A stretch of DNA of 64,000 nucleotides, taken from Lachnospiraceae bacterium (GTDB lineage Bacteria; Bacillota; Clostridia; Lachnospirales; Lachnospiraceae). The stretch is taken from NCBI GenBank assembly GCA_024697595.1, contig JAILFK010000002.1, forward strand, positions 1 to 64,000. Direction: 5' to 3'. Numbering within the stretch: the stretch's first letter is position 1; the number at the start of each line of letters is the position of its first letter. Both the position numbers and the translations under genes were made by a program. The notes below the pieces were generated by a model that ran no database searches, had not been told where the DNA came from, and saw only the letters and a list, made by a program, of their open reading frames with translations. Shown in pieces: positions 51,553 to 61,260 of this stretch.

Positions 51553-54069
51553 ATGGGAAAATTTAAAGATTTTTTTCTAGACTTTTATCATAGTCATTTT
51601 GACACAAGGGTTAATTCACTGCGCCTTGTGTTATTTAATATAGTGGTTTTTATAGCATTGCTGGGAGGACTGCTATCTATATTGTTTGTTTTTGTTTCTA
51701 AAGGTCCCACAGAACAATTAGAGCCTATGGTTGTAGCTATTTTGGTTGGTGCCATAGCGACTATATATACCAATAAAAAAGGAAATCTAAAGGCCGGTTC
51801 ACTGATTATATGTGTGACAGTAACTATGGTGGTATTTCCGTTGCTTTTCTTTATGAGTGGTGGTGCCTTAAGTGGAATGATTTGTTGGTTCGTCTTGGGC
51901 TTATTTTTTATCTTTGTACTTTTGGATGGCGTGACATTTGTGGTCATGTTTGTGTTAAATGTTTTGGAGATAATTGCATGTTATCTAATAAATGTTACTC
52001 ATCCTGATTGGATTGTTGAACAAACATCTTATGAGTCCTTTGTGGTTGATACAATTCAGAGTCTTGTCATTGTTGCTATTGCAATGGGTATGTTGGTGAA
52101 ATCTACATTAAAGATTTATGATCAGCGTCTAGAAGATATTGAAGATTATAACGCAAGACTCGAAAAGGCCAATGATGTGGCGAGAGATGCCATAGAGGAG
52201 GCAGAGGTGGCCAACAAGGCAAAATCAGAATTTTTGGCAAATATGTCTCATGAAATTCGTACACCTATCAATACGATTATGGGTATGAATGAGATGATTA
52301 TGCGCAAGAGTGAGGATGAGAAGATATTGGAGTATTCTAATGACATCCAGTCATCTAGTTCAAGTTTACTTAGCATAATAGATGATATATTGGATTTTTC
52401 CAAGATCGAATCAGGAAACATGGAATTAAACTTCGATGAATACAGTCTCGAAGAACTTTTGCACAGTGTATCTATAATGTTTTCACAAAAGGCAGCTGAG
52501 AAAAATATTGAATTTAACATAAATCTAAATCCGGAGTTGCCATCAAAGTTGTATGGTGATGAGTTTAGACTGAGAGAAATTTTAAACAATTTATTGAGTA
52601 ATGCGCTTAAATATACGCGAGAGGGAAAAGTTTCTCTGACCATAAATGGTAGAGTTGAAGATGATATTTGTAATATCCAATTTGCTGTAGAAGATACAGG
52701 TATCGGAATAAAGTCTGAGGATATTCATCGCTTGAGAGAAGCTTTTGTCAGACTTGATGTGAAGAAGAATAGAAATGTGGAAGGCACCGGATTAGGACTT
52801 TCTATTACTGAGAATCTAATCCATTTGATGAATTCAGAATTAGAGATTGAAAGTACTTATGGCAAGGGCAGTAAATTTAGTTTTGTTTTAGAGCAAAAAG
52901 TTATGGATAGCGAGCCGGTTGGAGTGGTTGATGTGCAAAAGACTGTTGTTGAAAATGTACATCACACCAGTAGATTTTTGGCCCCTGAAATCACTATATT
53001 GGTGGTGGATGACAATCTAATGAATCGAAAAGTTTTCGCAGCTCTTTTAGAGGAGACTGATGTGGATGTGGATGAGGCTGAAAGTGGAATGCAATGTCTA
53101 GAGATGGTGAAAGAAAAACATTATGACATTATTTTCATGGATCAGATGATGCCAGAGATGGATGGATTTGAAACATTTGACGCATTGCAAGTTTTAGAGG
53201 GAAACAAGAGTGCAGGCGTTCCTATTGTGGCATTGACAGCCAATGCTATTGTGGGTGTGAAGGAAAGCTTTTTAGAGCATGGCTTCGCAGAATATTTATC
53301 AAAACCTGTAAATCCAGATGAGCTTGAAGAAGTGATATATGACTTGATGCACAAGGCTGGTAAAACTATGGATGTTTCAGAATATGAGGCGGCAAAAGCA
53401 AAAGAGGATGTTGAGGAAAATGATAAGAGAATTGATTCATTACCTGCCATTACAGGATTTGATTGGAATATTGCCATTACACATTTTATAAGTTCCAAGG
53501 TGTTGTGGGAATTTCTACATGATTTTTATAAGACGTATGATGTGTTTAGAAACAAGATAGAGGGGTTGTACAAGGGCATTTTTGATACCAATTGGGATGA
53601 GTTAAATAATATCAATGGAATGGCTGATTCTATTGATGCTTATAGAATTGAAGTTCATGCATTAAAGAGTAATGCAGCCATGTTTGGGCAGATGCAGTTG
53701 TCAGCATTGAATAAGATTTTGGAAGAGGCTGCTAAGACTTCCGATTTGGATAGAATAAAAATTATTCATCCACTTATGATGGAGGAATGGGAGAGAGCTA
53801 TTTCGAATCTGTCTGAGTATATAGAGGACGAACAAAAGACAATTATGGAAGACAAGGGCTGGATTATTTCCATGTTGTCCATGTTGCAGATAGCCCTTGG
53901 AGAATTGGATTACACCAAGGCTGACGAGATTATGGCCATGCTCAATTCATATACATATGAGGACGATTTAAAGAGTAAAATATCTGAGATTGATATTATG
54001 GTTACCAATCTTGAAGCGGAGAATGCTGGCTCTGCTATATCAAAATTGGTGGATGAAATAAGTGGATGA
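51553..54069 (+). CDS. Hybrid histidine kinase with receiver and Hpt domains
   Basis: An 838-residue membrane sensor. Five to six hydrophobic helices fill residues 20-190. A coiled linker leads to HisKA ([20 protein letters not shown] near residue 225, His 232) and the ATPase boxes [22 protein letters not shown] and GTGLGLSI (residues about 340-420). A receiver follows with VVDDN near residue 484, Asp in [13 protein letters not shown] near 527 and Lys in YLSKPVNP near 582. The C-terminal Hpt has His in [12 protein letters not shown] near residue 700. All phosphorelay residues are present. No separate response-regulator gene is adjacent, so the final target is elsewhere. Confidence 0.92.
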   Translation: MGKFKDFFLDFYHSHFDTRVNSLRLVLFNIVVFIALLGGLLSILFVFVSKGPTEQLEPMVVAILVGAIATIYTNKKGNLKAGSLIICVTVTMVVFPLLFFMSGGALSGMICWFVLGLFFIFVLLDGVTFVVMFVLNVLEIIACYLINVTHPDWIVEQTSYESFVVDTIQSLVIVAIAMGMLVKSTLKIYDQRLEDIEDYNARLEKANDVARDAIEEAEVANKAKSEFLANMSHEIRTPINTIMGMNEMIMRKSEDEKILEYSNDIQSSSSSLLSIIDDILDFSKIESGNMELNFDEYSLEELLHSVSIMFSQKAAEKNIEFNINLNPELPSKLYGDEFRLREILNNLLSNALKYTREGKVSLTINGRVEDDICNIQFAVEDTGIGIKSEDIHRLREAFVRLDVKKNRNVEGTGLGLSITENLIHLMNSELEIESTYGKGSKFSFVLEQKVMDSEPVGVVDVQKTVVENVHHTSRFLAPEITILVVDDNLMNRKVFAALLEETDVDVDEAESGMQCLEMVKEKHYDIIFMDQMMPEMDGFETFDALQVLEGNKSAGVPIVALTANAIVGVKESFLEHGFAEYLSKPVNPDELEEVIYDLMHKAGKTMDVSEYEAAKAKEDVEENDKRIDSLPAITGFDWNIAITHFISSKVLWEFLHDFYKTYDVFRNKIEGLYKGIFDTNWDELNNINGMADSIDAYRIEVHALKSNAAMFGQMQLSALNKILEEAAKTSDLDRIKIIHPLMMEEWERAISNLSEYIEDEQKTIMEDKGWIISMLSMLQIALGELDYTKADEIMAMLNSYTYEDDLKSKISEIDIMVTNLEAENAGSAISKLVDEISG

Positions 54070-54157
54070 TGGTACCGCAACAGTACAAGAAAAAACTGTA
54101 CAATAATATTTGAATAACATAAATCATGTATTTGAAGTATATGAAGTTTGTATTAGA

Positions 54158-54186
54158 TTGACATATTTAGGCGCATAATATAAGAT
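54158..54186 (+). promoter_or_regulatory. Promoter of the cobalamin-riboswitch operon
   Basis: TTGACA (54158-54163), a 17-base spacer and TAAGAT (54181-54186) precede the riboswitch; transcription would begin near 54193. Confidence 0.7.
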
Positions 54187-54212
54187 GGTTTAGATAAATA
54201 AATACGCGAAAA

Positions 54213-54410
54213 CTTATGATGTAGCAATACTTAATAGGGAATTCGGTGAGAGGCCGAAACAACAGCCATTACTGTATGAGGTTAATGATTCATATTCCAT
54301 TGAAGCTTAAAGATATAGGCGCAGCAACGCGATATATAAAAAACCTTCGAGAAGGAGAATCAATTATAGTATTTTTAATGCTATCTCTAAGTCAGGAGAC
54401 CTGTCATAAG
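54213..54410 (+). promoter_or_regulatory. Cobalamin riboswitch aptamer
   Basis: The landmarks are present in order: CTTATGA (54213-54219) pairing with TCATAAG (54404-54410) as helix P1, TTAATAGGGAATTCGGTGAG from 54231, GGCCGAAACAACAGCCATTACTGT in the core (around 54253), and the B12-box-like AGTCAGGAGACCTGTC near 54390. GGCGCAGCAACGCGATAT near 54317 belongs to a peripheral arm. The family senses adenosyl- or other cobalamins and represses uptake or synthesis genes. Here it precedes a corrinoid-type ECF operon. Identified by eye from the conserved core. Confidence 0.88.
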
Positions 54411-54530
54411 CGAGGATTTGTTTTGCTTGGGTAAGGGAGCAGATAATATCGTGCATCTAATTATAATGTCTAATGTGCTTTTTAATAAGGATATGGACAT
54501 TTATCGTTGTGTCTATGATTAGTTATATTT

Positions 54531-54562
54531 CCCTGTTTTACTAAGTGAAACAGGGATTTTTT
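54531..54562 (+). terminator. Terminator of the cobalamin-riboswitch expression platform
   Basis: CCCTGTTT (54531-54538) pairs with AAACAGGG (54548-54555) and is followed by a T6 run. It lies 120 bases after the aptamer and 81 before the first gene, so control by premature termination is likely. The 54411-54530 stretch, which should hold the antiterminator, has no gene. Confidence 0.85.
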
Positions 54563-54642
54563 ATGTGATAAATATTGATTTGGGCGTTAAATATTTACTG
54601 AAGTATATTTGAAAGATAATAGAAAATAGAGAATAAGGAAAC

Positions 54643-55530
54643 ATGAAGGATTTACTAGAAAAAATAAAAGAATTTTTTAAGAATAAAAAGAATATTCGTG
54701 TTGTTGTAATTGTTGTGGTTGTGGTGTTTACTTTGGTAGGAATTGCTTTTAACACAGAAATTAGTTCTCCTGATTCGAAGAATGCCAATGGCAGCAGCAT
54801 AACCGAGATTGATTCAGATGATGGCTCGGGAAAATCTGAGAAATTTAGCAAAAATAAAAACAAAGATGATGATTCGGAAGAAACCGGCTTAGAAGAAAAA
54901 TCTGATTCAAAAAAATCTAATAATGAAGGAGCTGATTCATCAAAAGGTGGAAAGTCATCTGGAAAAAATGATTCTTCAAAGACTGGAAACTCGTCAGGTG
55001 ATGGCAATTCTTCATCTAGCAATACAACTATAGAAAATGGTAATACATCTCATTCAAATTCTTCGGGAAATGGAGTGAGTCATAGTGTCCAATCTGCAAA
55101 TACACAGCAGGGCGGTGGAAACAATAATACTACCAGACAGGCAGTTACCGTAAATTGTACAATATCGATTGATTGCTCATCCATAAGTGGAAATGGAGCT
55201 TTGACAGCAGCAGGTAATCCTCAGTTGGAAGGCTATGCAGCAAATTCTTGGATTTTAGCACCTACATCTATTACGGTGACAGATACCAACGGTGATGGCA
55301 GAGTTGGGGTGGATGAGGCGATAAAGCAAGCCTGTGATTCAAGAGGTATACAGTATGAGTTCAAAGGCTCATCTTATCTCAGAGGAATGAATTATCTATA
55401 TGAATTCAATGCAGGACCGAATAGTGGTTGGATGTACAAAGTAAACGGTCGAATCCCTAACAAAGGGTGTAATACATATTATTTGGAAGGATCTGAAAAC
55501 GTAGAATGGTATTACGTCATAAGCTATTAG
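54643..55530 (+). CDS. Membrane-anchored DUF4430 (transcobalamin-C-like) protein
   Basis: The 295-residue protein has a short basic N-terminus, one membrane helix (about residues 19-37), a linker of about 120 residues rich in Ser, Asn, Gly, Asp and Lys, and a C-terminal DUF4430 domain from about residue 165. That domain shows the family marks MNYLYEFNAGPNSGWMYKVN, a Cys in NKGCNTYYLEG and the final VEWYYVISY. DUF4430 is related to the beta domain of transcobalamin and intrinsic factor. It is the first gene after the cobalamin riboswitch and overlaps EcfT, so it probably presents corrinoid to the transporter from a long flexible tether. Confidence 0.85.
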   Translation: MKDLLEKIKEFFKNKKNIRVVVIVVVVVFTLVGIAFNTEISSPDSKNANGSSITEIDSDDGSGKSEKFSKNKNKDDDSEETGLEEKSDSKKSNNEGADSSKGGKSSGKNDSSKTGNSSGDGNSSSSNTTIENGNTSHSNSSGNGVSHSVQSANTQQGGGNNNTTRQAVTVNCTISIDCSSISGNGALTAAGNPQLEGYAANSWILAPTSITVTDTNGDGRVGVDEAIKQACDSRGIQYEFKGSSYLRGMNYLYEFNAGPNSGWMYKVNGRIPNKGCNTYYLEGSENVEWYYVISY

Positions 55531-56390
55531 AAAAACAAGGTCTTGGATTTATTCATCCTTGGATGGCCTTTATATATCTACTTTTGGCATTGCTTCTTAC
55601 CATGTGTACTATGAATCCGATGTTAATTGCCATATCACTTGTGGCATCTATATCCTATGAGATTCACTCGATAGGTTTGCCTAAATTTGTGAAATATATT
55701 CCTTGGCTGGTTTTAATATTTATCATAACAACCATAGGAAATATGTTCATTTCACACAATGGAATGCATGTGCTTTTTTATGTAAATGACAATCGCATCA
55801 CTCTAGAGTCGGGAATATATGGTGGCGTTTTTGGATTAATGTTTGCTGCAGCATTTCTCTGGTGTGATATAACTCAAAGAATTATTACAGGTGAGAAATT
55901 GACTTATATGTTTGGAAGTTTTGCCCCAAATGTTGGTCTTGTCATATCAATGACATTGCATTATATCCCTGTGATAAAAAATAGATTGCAGGTAGTTCAT
56001 AATGCCCAGGTTGGTATGGGACGAGGCAAGAAAATGGGAGCGCTGGCCAGAGCCAAGCAGTGGGGCAAAGAATTTTCCATTGTGATTAGTTGGTCTTTGG
56101 AGAATTCCATAGATACATCCAATGTGATGACAGCTATGGGATATGGTGTTGAAAGACGAAGCAACTACTCTAATTATAGGGTTAAATTGGTTGATTTCAT
56201 ATTTTTGATATGTATATTAGCTATGGCGATTCCTGGGTTTGTTGTGATTGCATCCAATGGGTATAAAGTATATTACTATCCTAGTTTTGGAATGATGTGT
56301 GAACTAAAAGATATGTTGGCATTTATACTTTGTTATTTTGTTTATATGATAATTCCATTTATTGCGGAAAGGTTTTTTAGATGGCATTAA
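55506..56390 (+). CDS. ecfT: ECF transporter T component (EcfT)
   Basis: EcfT is the membrane scaffold that links the S component to the ATPases in energy-coupling-factor vitamin importers. The 294-residue protein has an early pair of helices (FIHPWMAFIYLLLALLL), further helices to residue 160 and two at the C-terminus. Its long cytosolic coupling region carries AQVGMGRGKKMGALARAKQW near residue 165 and the family motif SIDTSNVMTAMGYGVERR near residue 202. The ATG overlaps the DUF4430 gene by 25 bases and its own end overlaps the ATPase gene by 10, so translation is coupled. Confidence 0.87.
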   Translation: MVLRHKLLEKQGLGFIHPWMAFIYLLLALLLTMCTMNPMLIAISLVASISYEIHSIGLPKFVKYIPWLVLIFIITTIGNMFISHNGMHVLFYVNDNRITLESGIYGGVFGLMFAAAFLWCDITQRIITGEKLTYMFGSFAPNVGLVISMTLHYIPVIKNRLQVVHNAQVGMGRGKKMGALARAKQWGKEFSIVISWSLENSIDTSNVMTAMGYGVERRSNYSNYRVKLVDFIFLICILAMAIPGFVVIASNGYKVYYYPSFGMMCELKDMLAFILCYFVYMIIPFIAERFFRWH

Positions 56391-58108
56391 TAGATTTTTC
56401 TAATTTTAATTTCATATATCCAGGTGCTGATGATAAAAGTTTGAAAAATATTAATTTTCAATTGGAGTCAGGAGATTTTCTGTTGATTTGTGGACCTTCA
56501 GGTTGTGGAAAGACTACTTTACTGAAGCAGTTGATACCTGCAGTTGCTCCCTATGGAACAAGAGAGGGACATATACTTTTTGATGGTGAGGATCTGTACG
56601 AGTTGTCCGATGCCGATATGGCTGGGAGAGTGGGTTATGTGGGACAAAACCCGCTGAATCAGTTGGTGACAGATAAGGTGTGGCATGAACTTGCCTTTGG
56701 TATGGAAAATCTTGGGACTTCTCAGGAGATTATGGAACGTAGAATTGCCGAGGTTTGTGAATTCTTTGGTATGCAAAAATGGTTGGATAGGGATGTGGCT
56801 ACTCTATCGGGTGGCGAGATGCAGATGGTACATTTGGCTTCCATTATGGTGATGGAGCCGGAGGTATTATTGTTAGACGAGCCTACAGCTCAGTTAGATC
56901 CTCTTGCTGCAAGAAATTTCTTGGATATGATCAAAAGAATAAATGCAGAAATTGGAACCACAATCATACTTGTGGAGCATCATCTAGAGGATGCCTATGG
57001 AATGGCAGACAAGGTGATGGCAATGACTACAGCAGAGATTGATTGTTTTGGAAATCCAAGGGAGGTGGCTGGCAAACTTAAATTTATGTCAGGATTACCG
57101 TCAGCGCTACTGATTGCCAAGTCAGTGGAAGAAAATGATGAACATTTGCCATTAACAGTGGCAGAGGGCCAGAGATGGATGCGAGATAGAATGAAGGCGA
57201 AGTCCATTGATGAAGTCACCATTTTAAATGAGGCGGAAAACATTATTTCGCAATTTGATGAAAATAATATTTCTCATAATGATAGAGATGACATTTCATA
57301 TGATACAAGGGGAAATATTTCTCAGAACGCAGAAATACTTAGGATTAAGGATATATGTTTTGCTTATTCAGATGAAGATATTGTGTTAAATGATTGTAAT
57401 TTGTCTGTTCATAAAGGTGAGATATATGCGCTTTTAGGTGGAAATGGAACAGGAAAGAGTACGCTTTTAAAAGTGCTTTGCCAGACAGAGAAACCTGTCT
57501 ATGGCAGTGTGGAAATATTTGGCAAAAAAGTAAAGGGATTAGCTGATGCACCTCTGGGATATGAAGGTATGGTCTTTTTGCCCCAAGATCCCATGGCACT
57601 TTTTACAGAGATAACTGTTTGGGAAGAAATGATAGAAACTTTTGATGGAATGGACATTGGCCTTTCAGAAAAAGAGAAATTGGCTGAGACTATGTTAGAA
57701 GATATTGGCCTTATTGAATACAAGAAATTTCATCCATATGATTTGAGCGGTGGGCAGCAACAACTGCTAGCAATAGGAAAACTTCTATTGTTAAAGCCAC
57801 AGATTATTTTGATGGATGAGCCGACCAAGGGATTGGATTTTGATAGAAAAATTCAGCTTGGAGATAGATTGAAAAAATTAGCAGAATCAGGAATTACTAT
57901 TTTGATGGTAAGTCATGATATAGAATTTTGTGCAAGGTTTGCAACTCGATGTGGAATGATGCACGATGGCAGAGTGGTGGCTTCAAGTTCAGCCCGAGAA
58001 TTTTTTGCAGGAAATAACTTCTTCACCACTGCAACCAATAGAATGGTGAAGAGATTCTTGCCGAAGTTTATCCTTCCTGAGGAGGTGATTGCATTTTGCA
58101 AAATGTGA
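56381..58108 (+). CDS. ecfA: ECF transporter ATPase, two EcfA domains fused
   Basis: The 575-residue protein contains two complete ABC ATPases. Domain 1 has Walker A GPSGCGKTTLLKQL near residue 39, signature LSGGEMQMVHLAS near 142 and Walker B VLLLDEPTAQLDP near 165. Domain 2 has GGNGTGKSTLLKVL near 352, LSGGQQQLLAIGKLL near 454 and IILMDEPTKGLDF. A linker of about 70 residues with NIS/DIS repeats (around 285-315) joins them. Two fused EcfA units drive one ECF transporter, replacing separate EcfA and EcfA'. It overlaps both neighbours. Confidence 0.93.
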   Translation: MALIDFSNFNFIYPGADDKSLKNINFQLESGDFLLICGPSGCGKTTLLKQLIPAVAPYGTREGHILFDGEDLYELSDADMAGRVGYVGQNPLNQLVTDKVWHELAFGMENLGTSQEIMERRIAEVCEFFGMQKWLDRDVATLSGGEMQMVHLASIMVMEPEVLLLDEPTAQLDPLAARNFLDMIKRINAEIGTTIILVEHHLEDAYGMADKVMAMTTAEIDCFGNPREVAGKLKFMSGLPSALLIAKSVEENDEHLPLTVAEGQRWMRDRMKAKSIDEVTILNEAENIISQFDENNISHNDRDDISYDTRGNISQNAEILRIKDICFAYSDEDIVLNDCNLSVHKGEIYALLGGNGTGKSTLLKVLCQTEKPVYGSVEIFGKKVKGLADAPLGYEGMVFLPQDPMALFTEITVWEEMIETFDGMDIGLSEKEKLAETMLEDIGLIEYKKFHPYDLSGGQQQLLAIGKLLLLKPQIILMDEPTKGLDFDRKIQLGDRLKKLAESGITILMVSHDIEFCARFATRCGMMHDGRVVASSSAREFFAGNNFFTTATNRMVKRFLPKFILPEEVIAFCKM

Positions 58109-58932
58109 ATACTTCCGAAATAAGTGAAAATGCTCATGAAAAAAATTCTCGAGGCAAAATTGCTTTTTCAAAAAGAAATATTCGCCGTAGAAGTGTAAAG
58201 GCAAGAGAGGTGGTAATGATCGCCATAATGTCTGCAATAACGGTGATTGGAAATCTCCTGTCATTTCCAGTACTGCCAATTCAGGCGGGGACGGGGATGG
58301 TGATAATAGCTGGAATTGCCTTCGGGCCTCTGGCTGGAATTATAATTGGGATGCTATCTAGGTTTATAGTGAATTTTTTTACAGGTCAGGGAGTGTGGAC
58401 CATATGGCAGATGTGCTGTTGGGGATTGCTTGGTGGCATTGCAGGTGCAGTATTTTCCAAGATTGATATAGAGGCACCTCGCTCAAGAGACTTCAAAGTT
58501 TTAGTAGGTCCTGTAACTGCCGTTGCTTTGATGGAAGTGATTGCATATATATCATTTCTTATATGGCCTGGTGGGGAAGAGACTTTCCTGGGCTGGCGAC
58601 TATATGTATTTGGCTTTATTGGTTTGGTTATAGGAGCCATAATTCAGCGCAAGCGAATGCCGGCAGATGATATAACTTTGGCGGTGTTTACCTTTATGGT
58701 GGTTTTCATAATTTACGGTGGCATCATGAATCTAGGAACAATGTTTATGAGCACCATGAGTGCTGCGGACCTATCATTGGATGCCCTGCGTGCACTATAT
58801 GTGACAGGTGCACCATTTGATTTGTGGCATGCCTTGCGTGCAGCTATTTTCGTATTTATCTTTGGCAATAAATTATTAGTCAAGCTAGAGCGAGTGAAAA
58901 TCAAGTACGGTTTTTATAGGGTGCATATATAG
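58096..58932 (+). CDS. ECF transporter S component, predicted corrinoid-specific
   Basis: S components bind the vitamin in the membrane. The 278-residue protein has a basic N-terminal tail and about six hydrophobic segments from residue 37. FGPLAGIIIGMLSRFIVNFF (near residue 75) is a typical S-component helix pair, followed by GVWTIWQMCCWGLLGGIAGA. The TTG start at 58096 is favoured because GGAGGTG lies eight bases before it; it overlaps the ATPase gene by 13 bases. Cobalamin specificity is inferred from the riboswitch and the DUF4430 partners; the sequence alone does not prove the ligand. Confidence 0.78.
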   Translation: MQNVNTSEISENAHEKNSRGKIAFSKRNIRRRSVKAREVVMIAIMSAITVIGNLLSFPVLPIQAGTGMVIIAGIAFGPLAGIIIGMLSRFIVNFFTGQGVWTIWQMCCWGLLGGIAGAVFSKIDIEAPRSRDFKVLVGPVTAVALMEVIAYISFLIWPGGEETFLGWRLYVFGFIGLVIGAIIQRKRMPADDITLAVFTFMVVFIIYGGIMNLGTMFMSTMSAADLSLDALRALYVTGAPFDLWHALRAAIFVFIFGNKLLVKLERVKIKYGFYRVHI

Positions 58933-58980
58933 AATTGTACTTTATTAAATAATCGCGGCGATTACATTAATTAGCGCATA

Positions 58981-59003
58981 AAAATTGATTCATCAATTTT
59001 TTT
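58981..59003 (+). terminator. Hairpin between the S component and the surface-protein gene
   Basis: AAAATTGAT and ATCAATTTT form a perfect nine-base stem with a two-base nominal loop followed by more T. The stem is weak (A/T), so it may only reduce read-through or mark a processing point before the surface-protein gene. Confidence 0.5.
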
Positions 59004-59055
59004 ATGTATATATTTAACATTTAATATATTAAGAAAAAAGAAAGGAAGAGTGAAA

Positions 59056-61260
59056 ATGTTTAAACTAAAAACAATTTCGAAGAAAGTGGTTGCTCTACTT
59101 GGAGCGGCAGCTTTGGCTGTAACACTATTTGCCGGAAGTCTGATGACAGATGCTGGCGTGGTAAATGCAGCAGGTGCAGTGACAGCAACAATTACTTATA
59201 CTGCACAGTTTGACGGAGCCTTTAAAGATGTGAAGGTTAGTGTGCCTGTATCTTCTGATACAGCAGAAAATTATGGATATACAGATTCTGTGGCTGTAGA
59301 TCAGGGAGTATCAATGCTTGATGTTCTTGTCCAGATTCATAAGGATATATTCCCTGAGTATACTGCAGCTAATAAGGATGAGTACCTGGGTATTGGTGAC
59401 GACGGATGGGTTACAAATGCTTTTGCAAAAGGCGGTTCGTCAATCAGTTATTACAAAAACGGAGAGTCTGTTTCTGGACTATCTGTAACAGCAGAAGATG
59501 GTGATGTGGTAGACGCGTTTTATTATCAGGATATCACAAGATATTCTGATTTCTATGCATTATTTGACAATGTGACATTTTCAGATAGATATATAGAGGG
59601 AACTGCCCTTAAAGACAAGTGGGGCGCAAAATCACCACTTGCTAATGCAGAACTTGGATGGTTAAATCTTGACACATTAGAGCTTACTCCAGCTGGAAGT
59701 TGGCAGCCTGTAAAGACTGATGAAAATGGTAGATTTTCTGTACAGATGCCAAATACATCAGCAAATTACATGCTTACAGTTTTGGATGGAACTACAGGTT
59801 CTACCCCACTTGTGAGAACTCTTTGCGTAAGTTATCCTACAAAGCCAGTTGTAACTACAGCAGCTAAGTCATTGACTCAAGAGAGAGAAATCTATGCTGC
59901 GGCTGGTAAATATTTGGCAAATACAAATAAGTCTATCTCTTATGGAAATGCAAAAGAGGGATATCTTCTTGGACTTGGTCGTGCAGGTTTCCCTGTGGCT
60001 GATGGTTTGTATTCAGGATACTACGACAGTGTAAAGAATTACTTGGCTGCAAATGGAAATAAATTTTCCGAGGTTACAGAGTGTGCCAAGGTTGTTGGTG
60101 CATTGAATGCTATTGGATATGATCCAACAAATGTTGGTGGTGTTGATATCACAACTCAGCTTAGTGATTCAGCAAATGTAAATGGTACATATGGATATGC
60201 ATATGCACTATTAGCACTTGATTCTAAAAACTATGCAAGTGGTGCTAGAGATGGATATGTTGCTGCTTTGGTAAATTCTCAAAATCCTGATGGTGGTTGG
60301 GGATGGAGCGCATCTTCAGACATCGATACAACAGGTATGGTTTTAGCTGCATTGGCACCATATAAAAGTAATGCTGCTGCAAGCGCTGCTATAAACAAGG
60401 CGGTTAACTTCTTGTCAAATGTACAGGCTGCAGATGGAGCATTTTCATCTGGAATGGATGAGAACTCTAACACAACAGCAATGGTTGTCTTTGGTTTATC
60501 AGAGAATGGAATTAATGCAGATACAGATTCTAGATTTATAAAAAATGGTGTATCAGCAGTTGATGCTCTTTGTTCTTACGCAGTTGCAGGAAGTGGTTTC
60601 GGATGGACAGATAATACATCGGTAAATGATTATGCAACTTATCAGTCATACTATGCTTTAGGATCATATTTTAGAAACGAAACTGGTATGAACAGACTTT
60701 TTGATATGACTTCTGAGAGTATCATTGCTTCAACTAACAGTAATGTGGTTTTGGCAGATCCAAATGGAGTGCTTCCAGCCTCAACATTTATCGAGTCTGA
60801 ACAGATTACATCAGGTGCTACATTTGATAATGCCAATAATCTTATAAACTCTGAGTACAGCGATGTAACAAATACAGCTGTATTTGAAATTGATTTATTT
60901 GACTCTTCTCTTGCAGAGATACACGAATTAAATGGTGTTGTTTATGTTGGAGTTACACTACCATTTACAGTATCAGCAGGCAACAAGTTGGTAGCATACA
61001 GAGTTGATGGGGATAAGTTGATTAAGTGTGATGTAGAGTGCGAGCCAGGTACAAATCGTGCCCTTCTTGCTACAAACCATTTCTCAACATTCATTTTTGC
61101 AGAAGTTCCAGAAGATGCTATTTCTGCTACGGAAGCTCTAAATGCATCTGTTGCAGTTGTTGCTCCAAAGACAGGTGATGATTTTGTATTGTGGATAAGC
61201 TTAATTCTCCTTGGATTAGGATGCGGAGTGGTTATGTACTCTAAGAAAAAGCGTGGTTAA
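59056..61260 (+). CDS. Sortase-anchored surface protein with DUF4430-like and prenyltransferase-like barrel domains
   Basis: A 734-residue exported protein: signal peptide (about 1-38, ending VVNAAG), a DUF4430-like domain (about 40-165, with GVSMLDVLVQIH and SYYKNGESVSG), and a small beta domain (about 180-235). A helical repeat region follows (about 265-545) with squalene-cyclase/prenyltransferase signatures such as NSQNPDGGWGWS and NVQAADGAFSSGMDEN, then a C-terminal beta region. It ends with the wall-sorting signal PKTGD (704-708), a hydrophobic helix and KKKRG. Transcobalamin and intrinsic factor combine the same two domain types, so it is a strong candidate for a corrinoid-binding surface protein. 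ATG 59056 follows AGGAAGAG. Confidence 0.83.
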   Translation: MFKLKTISKKVVALLGAAALAVTLFAGSLMTDAGVVNAAGAVTATITYTAQFDGAFKDVKVSVPVSSDTAENYGYTDSVAVDQGVSMLDVLVQIHKDIFPEYTAANKDEYLGIGDDGWVTNAFAKGGSSISYYKNGESVSGLSVTAEDGDVVDAFYYQDITRYSDFYALFDNVTFSDRYIEGTALKDKWGAKSPLANAELGWLNLDTLELTPAGSWQPVKTDENGRFSVQMPNTSANYMLTVLDGTTGSTPLVRTLCVSYPTKPVVTTAAKSLTQEREIYAAAGKYLANTNKSISYGNAKEGYLLGLGRAGFPVADGLYSGYYDSVKNYLAANGNKFSEVTECAKVVGALNAIGYDPTNVGGVDITTQLSDSANVNGTYGYAYALLALDSKNYASGARDGYVAALVNSQNPDGGWGWSASSDIDTTGMVLAALAPYKSNAAASAAINKAVNFLSNVQAADGAFSSGMDENSNTTAMVVFGLSENGINADTDSRFIKNGVSAVDALCSYAVAGSGFGWTDNTSVNDYATYQSYYALGSYFRNETGMNRLFDMTSESIIASTNSNVVLADPNGVLPASTFIESEQITSGATFDNANNLINSEYSDVTNTAVFEIDLFDSSLAEIHELNGVVYVGVTLPFTVSAGNKLVAYRVDGDKLIKCDVECEPGTNRALLATNHFSTFIFAEVPEDAISATEALNASVAVVAPKTGDDFVLWISLILLGLGCGVVMYSKKKRG

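Noticed and set aside
54246..54434. 62-codon open frame upstream of the DUF4430 gene
   Set aside because: It lies inside the cobalamin riboswitch and has no ribosome site.
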